A stretch of 64,000 nt of DNA from Brucella pituitosa (GCF_003049685.1 NZ_PYSY02000002.1:496001-560000), one strand, 5' to 3'. Shown: positions 15,089 to 24,785, counted from the stretch's first letter. Program-made: numbers and translations. The notes: generated by a model not told the origin, from the letters alone.

Positions 15089-16846
15089 GTGGCCGATTTG
15101 TTGAAACGCTTTGCCAGCTATTACCGACCGCATCGCGGTTTGTTTATACTGGACTTTTCAAGTGCTGTGGCTGCGGGTCTTCTGGAGCTCGCCTTTCCGA
15201 TTGCAGTAACACTCTTCATCGACCGGCTGCTGCCAACGGGCCAGCTTGGCCTTATTTCACTGGCAGCCATCGGTTTGCTTGGGATCTATGTGCTCAATGC
15301 TTTCCTGCAGGTTATCGTAACCTATTGGGGCCACATGCTCGGCATCAATATCGAGACCGAGATGCGCCGCAAGGCTTTCGATCATTTGCAAAAGCTGTCC
15401 TTCGGCTTCTTCGATAATCAGAAAACTGGCCATCTGGTTGCCAGATTGACCAAAGATCTCGAAGAGATCGGCGAAGTCGCGCATCATGGACCGGAAGATC
15501 TGTTTATCGCCATCATGACACTGATCGGCGCGTTCTGCCTGATGATGTGGGTTCATGTTCCATTGGCCCTAATAACGGCTGTGATTGTGCCGCTTTGCGC
15601 CTATGTGACGCTGCGCTATGGCGGCCGCATGACAACAACATGGCATGCGCTCTATCGCCGTGTCGGTGACTTCAATGCCCGTATTGAAGAAAATGTCGGC
15701 GGTATCCGTGTCGTGCAGGCCTTCACCAATGAAGACCATGAGCGCAAGCTCTTTGCGGAAAGCAACGAGAACTATCAAAAAACAAAGCTCGCCGCCTACA
15801 AGATCATGGCAGCTTCTATGTCGCTGTCTTATCTCTCAATGCGCTTTGTGCAGGTCGTGGTTATGCTTGCAGGTGCCTGGTTTGTCGTGCGCGGTGAACT
15901 GACTGCGGGTGGCTTTGTCGGCTTCCTGTTGCTCGTCAACGTTTTCTTCCGCCCCATCGATAAGATCAACTCGGTTATCGAGACCTATCCGAAGGGCATT
16001 GCCGGTTTTCAACGCTATATCCAGTTTCTCGATACACGCCCTGACATTGCTGATCGTCCGAATGCAAAATCGGTTGCGCGCCTCAAAGGTGATATCGAAT
16101 ACCGCGATGTCAGCTTTGGTTATAATTCCGAGCGACCAATCTTCGATGGCCTGAACATGACAATCAATGCGGGCGAAACAATCGCTTTTGTTGGCTCATC
16201 GGGGGCGGGCAAGACGACGATCTGCTCGTTGTTGCCACGTTTTTACGAAGTTAATGGCGGGGCCATTCTGGTTGACGGTATAGACATTCGCGACATGACG
16301 CTGAAATCGCTGCGTTCCAACATCGGAATTGTCAGTCAGGATGTCTTTCTGTTCGCGGGAACTATCCGCGAGAATATTGCCTATGGTCGTTTGGACGCAA
16401 GTGATCAGGAAATTGCCGATGCCGCTCGTCGCGCGCGTCTGGATGCAGTCATTGCTGCAATGCCAGAAGGTTATGACACGGTTATCGGCGAGCGGGGCGT
16501 CAAGCTTTCCGGTGGACAGAAGCAACGTCTCGCAATCGCGCGTATTTTCTTGCGCAATCCACCGATCCTGATCCTCGACGAAGCCACCTCTGCCCTCGAT
16601 ACGGAAACCGAGCGCGCGATCCAGCAGTCTTTGTCGGAGCTTTCAGTTGGTCGCACGACACTGGTAATTGCACATCGCCTTGCAACCATCGTTAATGCGG
16701 ACCGAATTATGGTTGTCGAGGATGGCCAGATTGTCGAGCAGGGCAATCATGCCGAACTCCTGTCTGTAAAGAATGGACGCTACAAGCGCCTCCATGCGGT
16801 ACAGGCAGGCTCGTCAGGTGACGGGCTGTTTTCAGCCGCCGGATGA
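15089..16846 (+). CDS. Exporter-fold ABC transporter (fused membrane and ATPase domains)
   Basis: A 585-residue half-transporter: an N-terminal six-helix type IV (exporter-fold) membrane domain (about 1-310, with helices near 18-38, 50-75, 130-150, 155-175 and 240-285) and a C-terminal ATPase with Walker A GSSGAGKTT (about 369), signature LSGGQKQR (about 473) and Walker B ILILDEATSALD, H-loop IAHRLATI. It should work as a homodimer. By fold it resembles MsbA-like exporters, but its position behind a TonB receptor and a ferric-reductase-like protein recalls exporter-fold siderophore importers such as IrtAB and YbtPQ. GTG 15089 follows AGAAGGAG; GTG 15068 has no such site. Confidence 0.85.
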   Translation: MADLLKRFASYYRPHRGLFILDFSSAVAAGLLELAFPIAVTLFIDRLLPTGQLGLISLAAIGLLGIYVLNAFLQVIVTYWGHMLGINIETEMRRKAFDHLQKLSFGFFDNQKTGHLVARLTKDLEEIGEVAHHGPEDLFIAIMTLIGAFCLMMWVHVPLALITAVIVPLCAYVTLRYGGRMTTTWHALYRRVGDFNARIEENVGGIRVVQAFTNEDHERKLFAESNENYQKTKLAAYKIMAASMSLSYLSMRFVQVVVMLAGAWFVVRGELTAGGFVGFLLLVNVFFRPIDKINSVIETYPKGIAGFQRYIQFLDTRPDIADRPNAKSVARLKGDIEYRDVSFGYNSERPIFDGLNMTINAGETIAFVGSSGAGKTTICSLLPRFYEVNGGAILVDGIDIRDMTLKSLRSNIGIVSQDVFLFAGTIRENIAYGRLDASDQEIADAARRARLDAVIAAMPEGYDTVIGERGVKLSGGQKQRLAIARIFLRNPPILILDEATSALDTETERAIQQSLSELSVGRTTLVIAHRLATIVNADRIMVVEDGQIVEQGNHAELLSVKNGRYKRLHAVQAGSSGDGLFSAAG

Positions 16847-16911
16847 CTGGAGGCTTCACCCTGAATGCATCAAGAGCTATTGTTTCCTGAAGTCATCCAG
16901 GAAACAATGTC

Positions 16912-17265
16912 ATGACCACGATCAGCATCAAGCGGATTTATGAAGCACCACAATCCGAAGACGGATTTCGCGTATTGGTTGATCGTATATGGCCACGTGG
17001 CATGACCAAAGAGAAAGCAGCACTCGATCTTTGGGCCAAAGACATTGCTCCTTCGTCAGCGCTGCGCAAATGGGTCAACCATGACATCTCCAAATGGAGC
17101 GAGTTCGAGAACAGATATCGTGGCGAGTTGGCAAACAACGAGGCCGCGATACTCGAACTCATGCAGAAGGCGGCTCAGAGGCATGTGACGCTTCTTTATG
17201 GAGCCAGAGATGAGCAGCATAATCAGGCTGTCGCCCTGCGAGATTTCATTCTGTCTCTCACCTAA
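16912..17265 (+). CDS. DUF488 family protein
   Basis: A 117-residue soluble protein of the DUF488/YeaO family: ISIKRIYEAPQSEDGFRVLVDRIWPRGMTKEKAALDLWAKDIAPSSALRKWVNHD is the full family signature, with the conserved Arg-Ile-Trp-Pro-Arg-Gly motif at about residues 24-30. Families of this kind have no settled biochemical function; some members sit beside stress or metal genes. It follows the ABC protein by 65 bp on the same strand and may be co-transcribed. AGGAAACA precedes the ATG. The gene ends before a strong terminator. Confidence 0.8.
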   Translation: MTTISIKRIYEAPQSEDGFRVLVDRIWPRGMTKEKAALDLWAKDIAPSSALRKWVNHDISKWSEFENRYRGELANNEAAILELMQKAAQRHVTLLYGARDEQHNQAVALRDFILSLT

Positions 17266-17316
17266 ATTAATCACATAAGAATTATGAATATCTATCTGTA
17301 ATATATAGAATAATAG

Positions 17317-17351
17317 AACACCCTGAATATGAGAATTCAGGGTGTTTTTAT
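17317..17351 (+). terminator. Terminator after the DUF488 gene (possibly bidirectional)
   Basis: AACACCCTGAAT / ATTCAGGGTGTT inverted repeat with a 6-base loop, then TTTTATTT. It lies between the converging DUF488 and TonB receptor genes. Confidence 0.85.
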
Positions 17352-17378
17352 TTGTCAGCTTTTAGTCAGAGCGCTATT

Positions 17379-19541
17379 CTACCACTTGGTGTGGACTTTC
17401 AGCAGAGCCTTACGACCTTCGCCATACCCACAGACGAAGACGCCCTGACATCCGGCGACATAGTTCTTGTCGAACAGATTGGTCACGTTGAGATCAATGC
17501 CCCAGTTGTCCTTTTCATAGCCGAGTTTCAAATCGGCGAGGGCTACGGCTGGGACCTTAAGCGTGTTTTCCTCATCAGCATAAGATGAGCCAATATAACG
17601 GACACCACCACCCAGAGTTACACCTTCGAGCTTGCCTTCAGGTACCCTATACTGAACAAAGACAGAAGCCTGCTGTTCAGGCAAAAGATATGGCCTCTTG
17701 CCAACGAGTGCGTCGTTGCTCTGGTTTTCTTTGATCTTCAAGTCATACGCGGTCACTGAAGCTGTCAATTTCCATGCATCGGTGATGTTAGCCTGGACTT
17801 CCAGTTCGAAGCCGCGCGAATTAACCTTGCCAAGCTGCTCGCGAGCGAAGCTGGTGCCGGTTAGCGCATTTTCTTTGGTCAGGTCGAACAGCGACGCCGT
17901 GATCAGACCGTCAAAGAGTTCAGGACGATATTTCACGCCCACCTCATATTGCGTGCCTGTTTCAGGCCGGGCATAGCTGCCGTCATAAAGCGTTTCGATG
18001 ATCGGATTAAAGAAGGTCGCAACGCTCAGATAAGGCGTGATACCATTGTCAAATTGGTAACCCACACCGGCACGGCCTGACAGACGACCAGTATTATACT
18101 CATAAGCGGGCAGGCCGGTTGCATCGGTCCAGACATAATCATAACGACCGTTTGCCGTCACAATCCAGCCATCACCAAATTCGATACGATCCTGCGCATA
18201 GACGCCAAGCTGATGACGACGCAAATCCTGGTCAATATACGGGTCCCACATTGGCCCCTGTGGCTCGCCATAAACCGGATCATATGGATTGATAGGCGTC
18301 GCACCGCCGGTTTGCTGCATCTGATTGATGCGGAAATACCGATATTCAGCACCGAACAGCAGATTATGGGTCAGAGCACCAGTAGTCACAGCACCTTCGA
18401 GCTGATTATCGGCCTGAAAGGTATGGACGGTCGTGTCGTGCTTGAAGTTGATGCGCGAGACATTCGGATCGCCGGGCGCGGGCTGTGGGAGAAAATTATA
18501 GCCATATGCATAGAGGCTATGTTCTTTGACATGCGCAAAGCCGTAGCGAACATTCTGACGAATGGTCCAGTCATTGTCGAACTGGTGTTCGAACTCGTAA
18601 CCGATCTGGGCCTGCTCTCGCTTATAATCGTCCAGATCTGGCTCAGTGAGGTTGGTCTTGCGCGAAATCTTGCCAAATTCGGTAGGAACGACTGTGCCAA
18701 AGTAAGGGAGGAAGCCGCCGCCATCATGTGTCAGGTCGAGGTGCGTATAATTGGCAAGAATGGTCAGACGTGTCGATTCATCCGGCTTATATTCAATGCT
18801 CGGTGAAATGACGCCGCGGAACTCCTTGGAATAGTCAGTATAGTTGTCGCCACCCTGAATCTTGCCATTGATGCGATAATTGACCGTATCGGTAGCCTTA
18901 TCGCCAATATCGAAACCGAGATAACCGTTGCCGTAGCTGTTGATACCAGCTTCCAGGTAGCGGATGCGTTCACCGGTCGGACGCCTGCTGATATAGTTGA
19001 CGATACCGCCCGGATTGGCCCCACCATAAAGTGCCGAGGAGGCACCGCGCAGGACATCGATACGCTCGATATCAAAGCTATCGATAAGAAAGCCCCCGAA
19101 ACCGTAGCTGAAATTCTGCAATCCATTGAGATAAGTGCCGTACTGCGTCGCTTCAAACCCGCGAATATAGATCCAGTTTGTATCGTTATCGACGCCGAAA
19201 GGCTGACCGAGTACGCCCGGTGTGTAACGCAAAGCTTCATCGAGCTTCTGTGCACCTATGGCATCCATTTGATCGCGCCCAACGACAGAAACCGATTGCG
19301 GGATTTTTTCAATCGCCACGCTGCTTTTTGAACCCGTCGTCGTTGCTACCGGAACAAAGCCTTCTACTGGTGCTGTGCCATCTGATGACCTGCCACTGCC
19401 AGTCTGTACGACAACGGTATCAAGACGGATCGATGTATCAGCATCTTGTGCGTAAGCTGACGTGCCCGTGAGCGGAAGCAACGCAAGCGCGGTTCCACTC
19501 GCCAACAGCCTCATCATTTTTTGCTTCATCGATATCGTCAT
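17379..19541 (-). CDS. TonB-dependent ferric hydroxamate-type siderophore receptor (FhuA/FoxA-like)
   Basis: A 720-residue outer-membrane receptor. Signal peptide (MTISMKQKMMRLLASGTALALLPLTGTSAYA), a TonB-box-like segment IRLDTVVVQ, plug domain (IEKIPQSVSVVGRDQMDAIGAQKLDEALRYTPGV, IYIRGFEATQYGTYLNGLQ, DVLRGASSALYGGANPGGIVNYISRRPT) and a barrel ending in Trp (ALLKVHTKW). The plug is typical of the TonB siderophore receptor family that takes ferrichrome or ferrioxamine. ATG 19541 has GAGGGG upstream and is preferred to 19559. An AraC regulator lies upstream on the same strand and a FhuC-type ATPase diverges from it; a candidate iron box is at 19657. Confidence 0.88.
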   Translation of the reverse strand: MTISMKQKMMRLLASGTALALLPLTGTSAYAQDADTSIRLDTVVVQTGSGRSSDGTAPVEGFVPVATTTGSKSSVAIEKIPQSVSVVGRDQMDAIGAQKLDEALRYTPGVLGQPFGVDNDTNWIYIRGFEATQYGTYLNGLQNFSYGFGGFLIDSFDIERIDVLRGASSALYGGANPGGIVNYISRRPTGERIRYLEAGINSYGNGYLGFDIGDKATDTVNYRINGKIQGGDNYTDYSKEFRGVISPSIEYKPDESTRLTILANYTHLDLTHDGGGFLPYFGTVVPTEFGKISRKTNLTEPDLDDYKREQAQIGYEFEHQFDNDWTIRQNVRYGFAHVKEHSLYAYGYNFLPQPAPGDPNVSRINFKHDTTVHTFQADNQLEGAVTTGALTHNLLFGAEYRYFRINQMQQTGGATPINPYDPVYGEPQGPMWDPYIDQDLRRHQLGVYAQDRIEFGDGWIVTANGRYDYVWTDATGLPAYEYNTGRLSGRAGVGYQFDNGITPYLSVATFFNPIIETLYDGSYARPETGTQYEVGVKYRPELFDGLITASLFDLTKENALTGTSFAREQLGKVNSRGFELEVQANITDAWKLTASVTAYDLKIKENQSNDALVGKRPYLLPEQQASVFVQYRVPEGKLEGVTLGGGVRYIGSSYADEENTLKVPAVALADLKLGYEKDNWGIDLNVTNLFDKNYVAGCQGVFVCGYGEGRKALLKVHTKW

Positions 19542-19656
19542 ATGGCTATGGCCCCTCATATAATCTGATAAATGCCTGCTTGATTGACCGAAATATCCCC
19601 TCCGGGCGTATTCTCAGGCATGATCATTGCAAACCCTGATCAGGCTGCAATTAATA

Positions 19657-19671
19657 TGAGTATTTACATCA
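19657..19671. promoter_or_regulatory. Candidate iron-responsive (RirA IRO) box
   Basis: TGA-N9-TCA (TGAGTATTTACATCA) 116 bp upstream of the siderophore receptor start. It has the same layout as the site before the heme-type receptor. Weak by itself, more credible as a pair. Confidence 0.4.
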
Positions 19672-19752
19672 AGATATGATGTGAAGATTGATCGTTATTT
19701 CGCTAAATTGAACGATATTTTGCTAATATGATGATCCTCTCAGAAGATAGCT

Positions 19753-20700
19753 CTAGGAGCGCAACCGCAGCCAAGCAGCGGGTGTAGTACCGATCAACTT
19801 CTTGAATACACGCGTAAAATGAGCTTGATCGGAAAAGCCGGTGATAGCGGCTATATGGGGCAGCGATGCACGAGGCTGCAGGAGAAACAACTGCGCATGG
19901 TCAATGCGCCGCTTCATCTGCCAGGCGTGTGGAGAAACACCCGTCGATGCTTTGAATGCGCTGCAGAAATAGGATTCTGAAAGCTCTGCAAGCGATGCAA
20001 GCTCCTGAAGACGGATTATGCGATAATAATTTTCCTCGATGAAATCAGTGACACGGCGTAACTGCCACGGCGAAAGTTTGCTCTTGCGTGTCGCCTGTTC
20101 TGACCGTGCTTCAAACAATTCGCTGACAAGTGCATTGATCAGGCCCTCACCATAAAGCCCATGCAATGGGGCGTCTGAGAGACACTCCTCCGCAAGGAGC
20201 GCGCCAATCTGTTCGATTTTGTTGTTGGAGAAGAGCAGGCGCGGACGCTCCACGGCATTGATGTCAAGCGCATTGCCGAAGCGCTGTTGGAGCGTGCGGA
20301 TATCGAGATGTAAATCGAGATGTTTCAGTTTTCCCGGTCTGGTAACACGGCTCCAGATTGTCATGCCTGCGGGTATGTAGCAGAGCTTCGGTTGTTCCGC
20401 TGTCTGCGCAACGGCTCGAGCGCTTTGCTCAGGCTTGATCGCCAACTCGCCGCGACTTTCAAGTACCAGAAAAAGGCGCGGAGCCTGCGAAACATATTCT
20501 CCACGCGCGCCAGGACCGCATTCCACTGTCCACACATCCGCAATGGCACCATTCCAGACGCGATAATGAAGATCGTCCAGCAAGCGGACGTCTTCGATGC
20601 GGCTTTTCATATGCGGATGGAAGCCCAATAGGATTTTTCCCGATGAAACAATTTTAACATGTATATATTCGTCATGTTTTGCTATCAACCGGCCAAACAT
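19753..20700 (-). CDS. AraC-family regulator, probably of the siderophore receptor
   Basis: A 315-residue regulator with an N-terminal cupin-like sensing domain (about 30-190) and a C-terminal double helix-turn-helix of the AraC/XylS type (about 220-312: LRRVTDFIEENYYRIIRLQELASLAELSESYFCSAFKASTGVSPHAWQMKRRIDHAQLFLL...IAAITGFSDQAHFTRVFKKLIGTTPAAW). AraC proteins beside TonB siderophore receptors usually activate them when the siderophore is present. ATG 20700 (MFGRLIAKHDEY) is chosen because the longer form from 20754 would run into the start of the divergent ATPase gene. The gap between the divergent starts is only 41 bp. Confidence 0.85.
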   Translation of the reverse strand: MFGRLIAKHDEYIHVKIVSSGKILLGFHPHMKSRIEDVRLLDDLHYRVWNGAIADVWTVECGPGARGEYVSQAPRLFLVLESRGELAIKPEQSARAVAQTAEQPKLCYIPAGMTIWSRVTRPGKLKHLDLHLDIRTLQQRFGNALDINAVERPRLLFSNNKIEQIGALLAEECLSDAPLHGLYGEGLINALVSELFEARSEQATRKSKLSPWQLRRVTDFIEENYYRIIRLQELASLAELSESYFCSAFKASTGVSPHAWQMKRRIDHAQLFLLQPRASLPHIAAITGFSDQAHFTRVFKKLIGTTPAAWLRLRS

Positions 20701-20741
20701 AGTTTTAACGCACCGCTGATATCCGAAAACGGGATAAATTG

Positions 20742-21521
20742 ATGACTTCCGCATTGTTCGAACTTGAGAATGTCAGCTTCGCAGTTCCCGGGCGCACCTT
20801 GTTGCAGCCTTTGACCATGTCGATCCCAGCGGCAAGCCTCACAGCACTCATCGGACACAACGGGTCAGGAAAGTCGACGCTTTTAAAAATTCTGGCTCGC
20901 CAGCACCCTGCATCGGGCGGAACAGTGCGTTTTGCAGGCAAGCCGCTAAACGAGTGGGGTGATCGCGAGTTCGCGCGCAAACTCGCTTATCTACCGCAGC
21001 AAACAGCGGCAGCATCGGGCATGCTGGTCAAAGAGCTGGTCGCACTTGGTCGCTATCCATGGCACGGCGCACTTGGCCGCTTCGGCACAACTGACCGTCA
21101 GAAGGTTGAAGAAGCCATTGAACTGACGGGCATCGCACCTTTTGCGGATCGCATGGTCGACACGCTTTCGGGTGGCGAACGTCAGCGCGTTTGGCTCGCA
21201 ATGCTGGTCGCACAGGATGCAGAATGCCTGCTGCTGGACGAACCGACATCGGCGCTCGATATCGCACATCAGATTGAAGTTCTCTCGCTTGTGCAGAAAC
21301 TCTCGCATGAAAAGAATCTAAGCGTGTTCGTTGTTCTCCACGACGTGAATATGGCGGCACGTTTCTGCGATGCTGTATTCGCACTACACAGCGGTCGTCT
21401 GATCGCTCAATCGACACCGACCGGGATTATGGTGCCTGAGCAGCTAGAAGAGATTTACGGCATTCAGATGGACGTCATGAAACATGCATCAACGGGCCAC
21501 CTGATCGCCGCACCTCGATAA
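20742..21521 (+). CDS. Ferric siderophore ABC transporter ATP-binding protein (FhuC/FepC-like)
   Basis: A 259-residue ATPase of the iron-chelate importer family. Walker A GHNGSGKST (38-46), Q-loop AYLPQQTA, the family motif VKELVALGRYPWHGALGRF (96-114), signature LSGGERQ (142-148), Walker B LLLDEPTSALD (163-173) and H-loop VVLHDVNMAARFCD. It should energise uptake of a ferric hydroxamate across the inner membrane. Unusually, no permease (FhuB) or binding protein (FhuD) gene accompanies it: dctD follows 10 bp downstream on the opposite strand. Start ATG 20742; TTG 20739 is also in frame. Confidence 0.88.
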   Translation: MTSALFELENVSFAVPGRTLLQPLTMSIPAASLTALIGHNGSGKSTLLKILARQHPASGGTVRFAGKPLNEWGDREFARKLAYLPQQTAAASGMLVKELVALGRYPWHGALGRFGTTDRQKVEEAIELTGIAPFADRMVDTLSGGERQRVWLAMLVAQDAECLLLDEPTSALDIAHQIEVLSLVQKLSHEKNLSVFVVLHDVNMAARFCDAVFALHSGRLIAQSTPTGIMVPEQLEEIYGIQMDVMKHASTGHLIAAPR

Positions 21522-21530
21522 AAGGATGTT

Positions 21531-22873
21531 TCAGTTTTCAGATTTGTAATCCGCCCGGTTTATCCCGTGGCGCTGCATCTTGTCGTAAAAGGTCTTGCGC
21601 GGGATACCGAGGGCTTCGAGCGTTTGCTGCACATCGCCATTGTTCGTTGCAAGAGTCTCGCGGATAAGGGTCGCTTCATAAAGCTCAAGTCGCTTTGGTA
21701 GCGTCGTTTGCTCGTCCGGAACCGGCGCAGGCTTGGCAGGAGCGGTAACGCCCAGCGAAAATCTCTCCGCAAAATGCACAAGTTCGCGGACATTGCCCGG
21801 CCAGTTATGCTCCATGAGATGTCGGTGCGTGGCGGCATCCAGCACGGGGATATCCCGATTGAAGCGCCGAGCAGCACGCGCAAGAAAATGCGAAAACAGC
21901 AGAGGAATATCCTCACGCCGTTCGCGCAAAGGCGGTATCGTCAGTGTGACGACATTCAAACGGTAATAAAGGTCTTCGCGAAAATCGCCGCGCTGTTCGG
22001 GATTGCCGAGATCAATCTTGGCTGCCGCCACCACGCGAAGATCAACTGGCCGGACTTCGTTGGTTCCAAGCGGGGTAATCTCGCGCATTTCCAAAACACG
22101 TAGCAGCTTCACCTGCGTTGCGGCTGGCATGCTTTCGATCTCATCGAGAAACAGCGTGCCACCACTTGCATGCTCAATGCGTCCGACCCGCTTTTTTCTG
22201 AGCGCCGGTAAAGGCTCCCCGGCTCATGACCGAACAGTTCACTTTCGATCACAGTTTCGGGCAATGCGCCGCAGTTGAGCGCAACGAAATTGCCTTTTCG
22301 CCGTCTTCCCCAATCGTGAAGCAGTTGAGCCACAACTTCCTTGCCGCTGCCGGTTTCACCTGCGATCAACACATCGACATCTGTATCGGCGATATCGCGT
22401 ATTGTGCGGCGAAGATTCTCAATCGCAGGCGTTTGACCTATGAGCGGCATATCATTCTGTGCTTCATCGGCCATCTGACGCAAGCTGCGGTTTTCCAGAA
22501 CAAGCTTGCGCCGCTCGCCAGCTCTCAGAACGCTGTGAACCAGCCTGTCAGTCGCAAACGGCTTGGCTATAAAATCATATGCGCCATCCTGGATAGCCCG
22601 AACGGCCATCGGAATATCGCCATGACCGGTGATCAGGATGACCGGCAGATCGGGATCAATCTCGCGAATGCGGGCGAAAAGCTCAAGTCCATCGATTTGC
22701 GGCATACGCACATCTGTAACGATCACGCCTTCGAATGAGGCGCTGATGCTAATCAGCGCGTCGCCGGCATTACTAAAATCCAACACCTCGTAACCCGCAA
22801 GTTCCAGTGTCTGTCTGGTTGCGTGGCGTAGTGCTTTGTCGTCATCGACGAGTATGACTGGAATGTTCATCAT
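21531..22873 (-). pseudogene. dctD: dctD, C4-dicarboxylate sigma54 response regulator, double frameshift
   Basis: NtrC-family regulator that would activate dctA. The first part (254 codons) encodes a receiver domain ([15 protein letters not shown]; phospho-acceptor in [11 protein letters not shown]) and the start of the AAA+ domain with Walker [10 protein letters not shown]; the second part (199 codons from 22130) encodes the rest of AAA+ ([41 protein letters not shown]) and the Fis-type DNA-binding end. Between them two extra bases, one in CCCC at 22217-22220 and one in the T6 run at 22192-22197 (plus strand), shift the frame twice. Removing both restores a 446-residue protein reading [22 protein letters not shown]. 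The lesion falls exactly in the GAFTGA loop. It is either a real inactivation or two assembly errors. Confidence 0.85.
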
Positions 22874-24726
22874 GCTTTCTTGAATTCCACGCGGAATAGA
22901 GTGCCATTAGCGCTGCTTTTCACTGAAATCTTGCCGCCATAATCGGTCAGAATTTCCTTGGCGATCACCAGACCAAGTCCAAGGCCTCGTTCCTTAGATG
23001 TGTTGAACGGCGTAAAAAGATTATCCAGAATCTGTTGTGGGATGCCGAGGCCATTATCGGAAACCGTCAGCACAACGCTCTTCGAGAGAGCTTTTGTTCG
23101 CACCTCGATATGACCATCATTCCCTTTATTTTCAACAGCTTCCAGAGCATTTTGAAATAGGTTTATTAGAACCTGCTCAAGTCGAATTGAATGCCCGGTT
23201 ACGCAGAGATCTGGCGCAGGCAGTTCAATATTGAGCTGATCCATGCTGCCCGCAAACCGACTGCGCAGCAGCACCAATGCGCCCGAAATCACTTGCGCAA
23301 GCGGCACCGGTTCAGAAGCACGATGCCCCTTACGAGCGAATGCGCGCAAATCGCCGGTAATCGTTCCAATACGTTCCGTGAGCGATGCAATTTCCACCAG
23401 ATTGTCCGCCGCCGCATCCAATCGCTTTCGATCGATGAAGGTGCGGGCATTGTCCGCATAAGCACGAATTGTCGCGACTGGCTGGTTAATCTCATGCGCG
23501 ACGCCCGCCGCAACTTGCCCCATAATGGCAAGTCGGTTTGCATGAACGAGGTCTTGTTGCACACCTTGCAGCATGCTCTCAGTTTTATGGTGGTCGTTAA
23601 TCTCGGATTCTAGACGGTCACGCGCTGTAATGAGATCACTGGTACGCTCGGCCACGCGCTGTTCGAGTTCAATCTGCCTGCGTTGAGCGTCGGCAATTCG
23701 CGCGGCAACGCGCTGGCGACGACGCAATAGGATTCCAGCAACAGTGGCAATACTCGCAAGCAGAATGAAGGCAATCAGCCGTGCTTCACGTATGGCCGCT
23801 TCGACAGGCTGTCTGACGGGCGCGAGGCTATACATCAGCCATGGTGTACCCGGCACATGGGAGCGAATGGCCAGAAAGTCCGTGCTACGTGCCGAGCCCG
23901 GCAGAATGGCGTCGACCAGAACCATATCATCACCAGCCACGGGCTTTAGCGAAAGTGGCAATGGCTTTAAAGGCGCATCGCCAAACTGGAGGCTGTTGCG
24001 GATGGTTTCAACATTCTGAGGCTGTAGTTCACCAATCGTCATGAACCGCCAGGACGGCAGCGTGGTAATCAGCACGATATTTCTATCGTCTGTCACGAAA
24101 GTTGGGCGTCCGGTCTCATTCCAATCGCTTTCGAGCTGATCGAACGACAGTTTCACCACAACAACGCCAAGCGGTCCATTTGGCCCATCGACACGGCGTG
24201 AAATATAAAGACCCGGACGACGGCTGACATTACCGAGCGCAAAATACTCGGCATTGGTATTTTTCAAAGCGTCGTTGAAGTAAGGACGAAACTTATAGTC
24301 GTTGCCAACAAAGCTGTCGGGCTCACGCCAGTTACTGGCCGATATCGCATAGCCGTGAAGGCCGACAAGATAGATCACGGCTGCTTGCGTACCTTCAGCG
24401 AGCGCCTCCAGTTTACGGTTCAGTTGATCGATAGCCACCGCACTCGGCATTGCGAGCGCATCCGCCAATTCCTTGTCCTTGGAAAGGACCAATGGAAGTG
24501 CACGCTGTTTCTCTAGAACAGTACGGAGGAGGGCCGTGTTCAGATTAGCATCAATCCGCGTCTGTTCGCCCAGCGAGAGCAAAGCGCGCTCGCGCGCAGC
24601 ATCGCCAACAATCCAGAAAGCCATTGCGAAAATGCCAGCGCAAATCACGCCAAATATCCACCAAGTGCGGCGATTACTGGCGGGGGGCGAGCTTGTTTCG
24701 ATTACGGAGCCGGTGACTTCTTTCAT
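22870..24726 (-). CDS. dctB: C4-dicarboxylate sensor histidine kinase DctB
   Basis: A 618-residue inner-membrane sensor kinase. Transmembrane helices at about 20-42 and 310-330 bracket a periplasmic double-PAS-like sensor domain ([63 protein letters not shown]), the DctB-type dicarboxylate pocket. A coiled coil leads to the dimerisation/phospho-acceptor helix [26 protein letters not shown], in which the His of AHEINQP is phosphorylated, and the HATPase_c domain with [11 protein letters not shown] (N box), DNGLGIP and [12 protein letters not shown] (G boxes). It overlaps dctD by 4 bp (ATGA) and is divergent from dctA. The gene is intact although its partner is frameshifted. Confidence 0.92.
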   Translation of the reverse strand: MKEVTGSVIETSSPPASNRRTWWIFGVICAGIFAMAFWIVGDAARERALLSLGEQTRIDANLNTALLRTVLEKQRALPLVLSKDKELADALAMPSAVAIDQLNRKLEALAEGTQAAVIYLVGLHGYAISASNWREPDSFVGNDYKFRPYFNDALKNTNAEYFALGNVSRRPGLYISRRVDGPNGPLGVVVVKLSFDQLESDWNETGRPTFVTDDRNIVLITTLPSWRFMTIGELQPQNVETIRNSLQFGDAPLKPLPLSLKPVAGDDMVLVDAILPGSARSTDFLAIRSHVPGTPWLMYSLAPVRQPVEAAIREARLIAFILLASIATVAGILLRRRQRVAARIADAQRRQIELEQRVAERTSDLITARDRLESEINDHHKTESMLQGVQQDLVHANRLAIMGQVAAGVAHEINQPVATIRAYADNARTFIDRKRLDAAADNLVEIASLTERIGTITGDLRAFARKGHRASEPVPLAQVISGALVLLRSRFAGSMDQLNIELPAPDLCVTGHSIRLEQVLINLFQNALEAVENKGNDGHIEVRTKALSKSVVLTVSDNGLGIPQQILDNLFTPFNTSKERGLGLGLVIAKEILTDYGGKISVKSSANGTLFRVEFKKA

Positions 24727-24736
24727 GGAGCCTATT

Positions 24737-24752
24737 GTGCACTATTCCGCAC
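24737..24752. promoter_or_regulatory. Upstream activator site 1 for DctD
   Basis: GTGC-N8-GCAC inverted repeat in the dctB-dctA intergenic region, about 108 bp from the dctA sigma54 promoter. Same architecture as site 2; the two starts are 33 bp apart, three helical turns, as expected for cooperative binding of two regulator dimers. Confidence 0.7.
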
Positions 24753-24769
24753 TTACTGAAAAGATATGC

Positions 24770-24785
24770 GTGCGATAGTTCGCAC
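24770..24785. promoter_or_regulatory. Upstream activator site 2 for DctD
   Basis: GTGC-N8-GCAC with the same spacing as site 1, 75 bp upstream of the sigma54 promoter. Tandem sites of this kind precede dctA in Rhizobium and Sinorhizobium. Confidence 0.7.

Noticed and set aside
22130..22220. Programmed ribosomal frameshift in dctD
   Set aside because: Two separate same-direction insertions are needed, no slippery heptamer with stimulatory structure is evident, and other DctD genes are not shifted; mutation or sequencing error is simpler.
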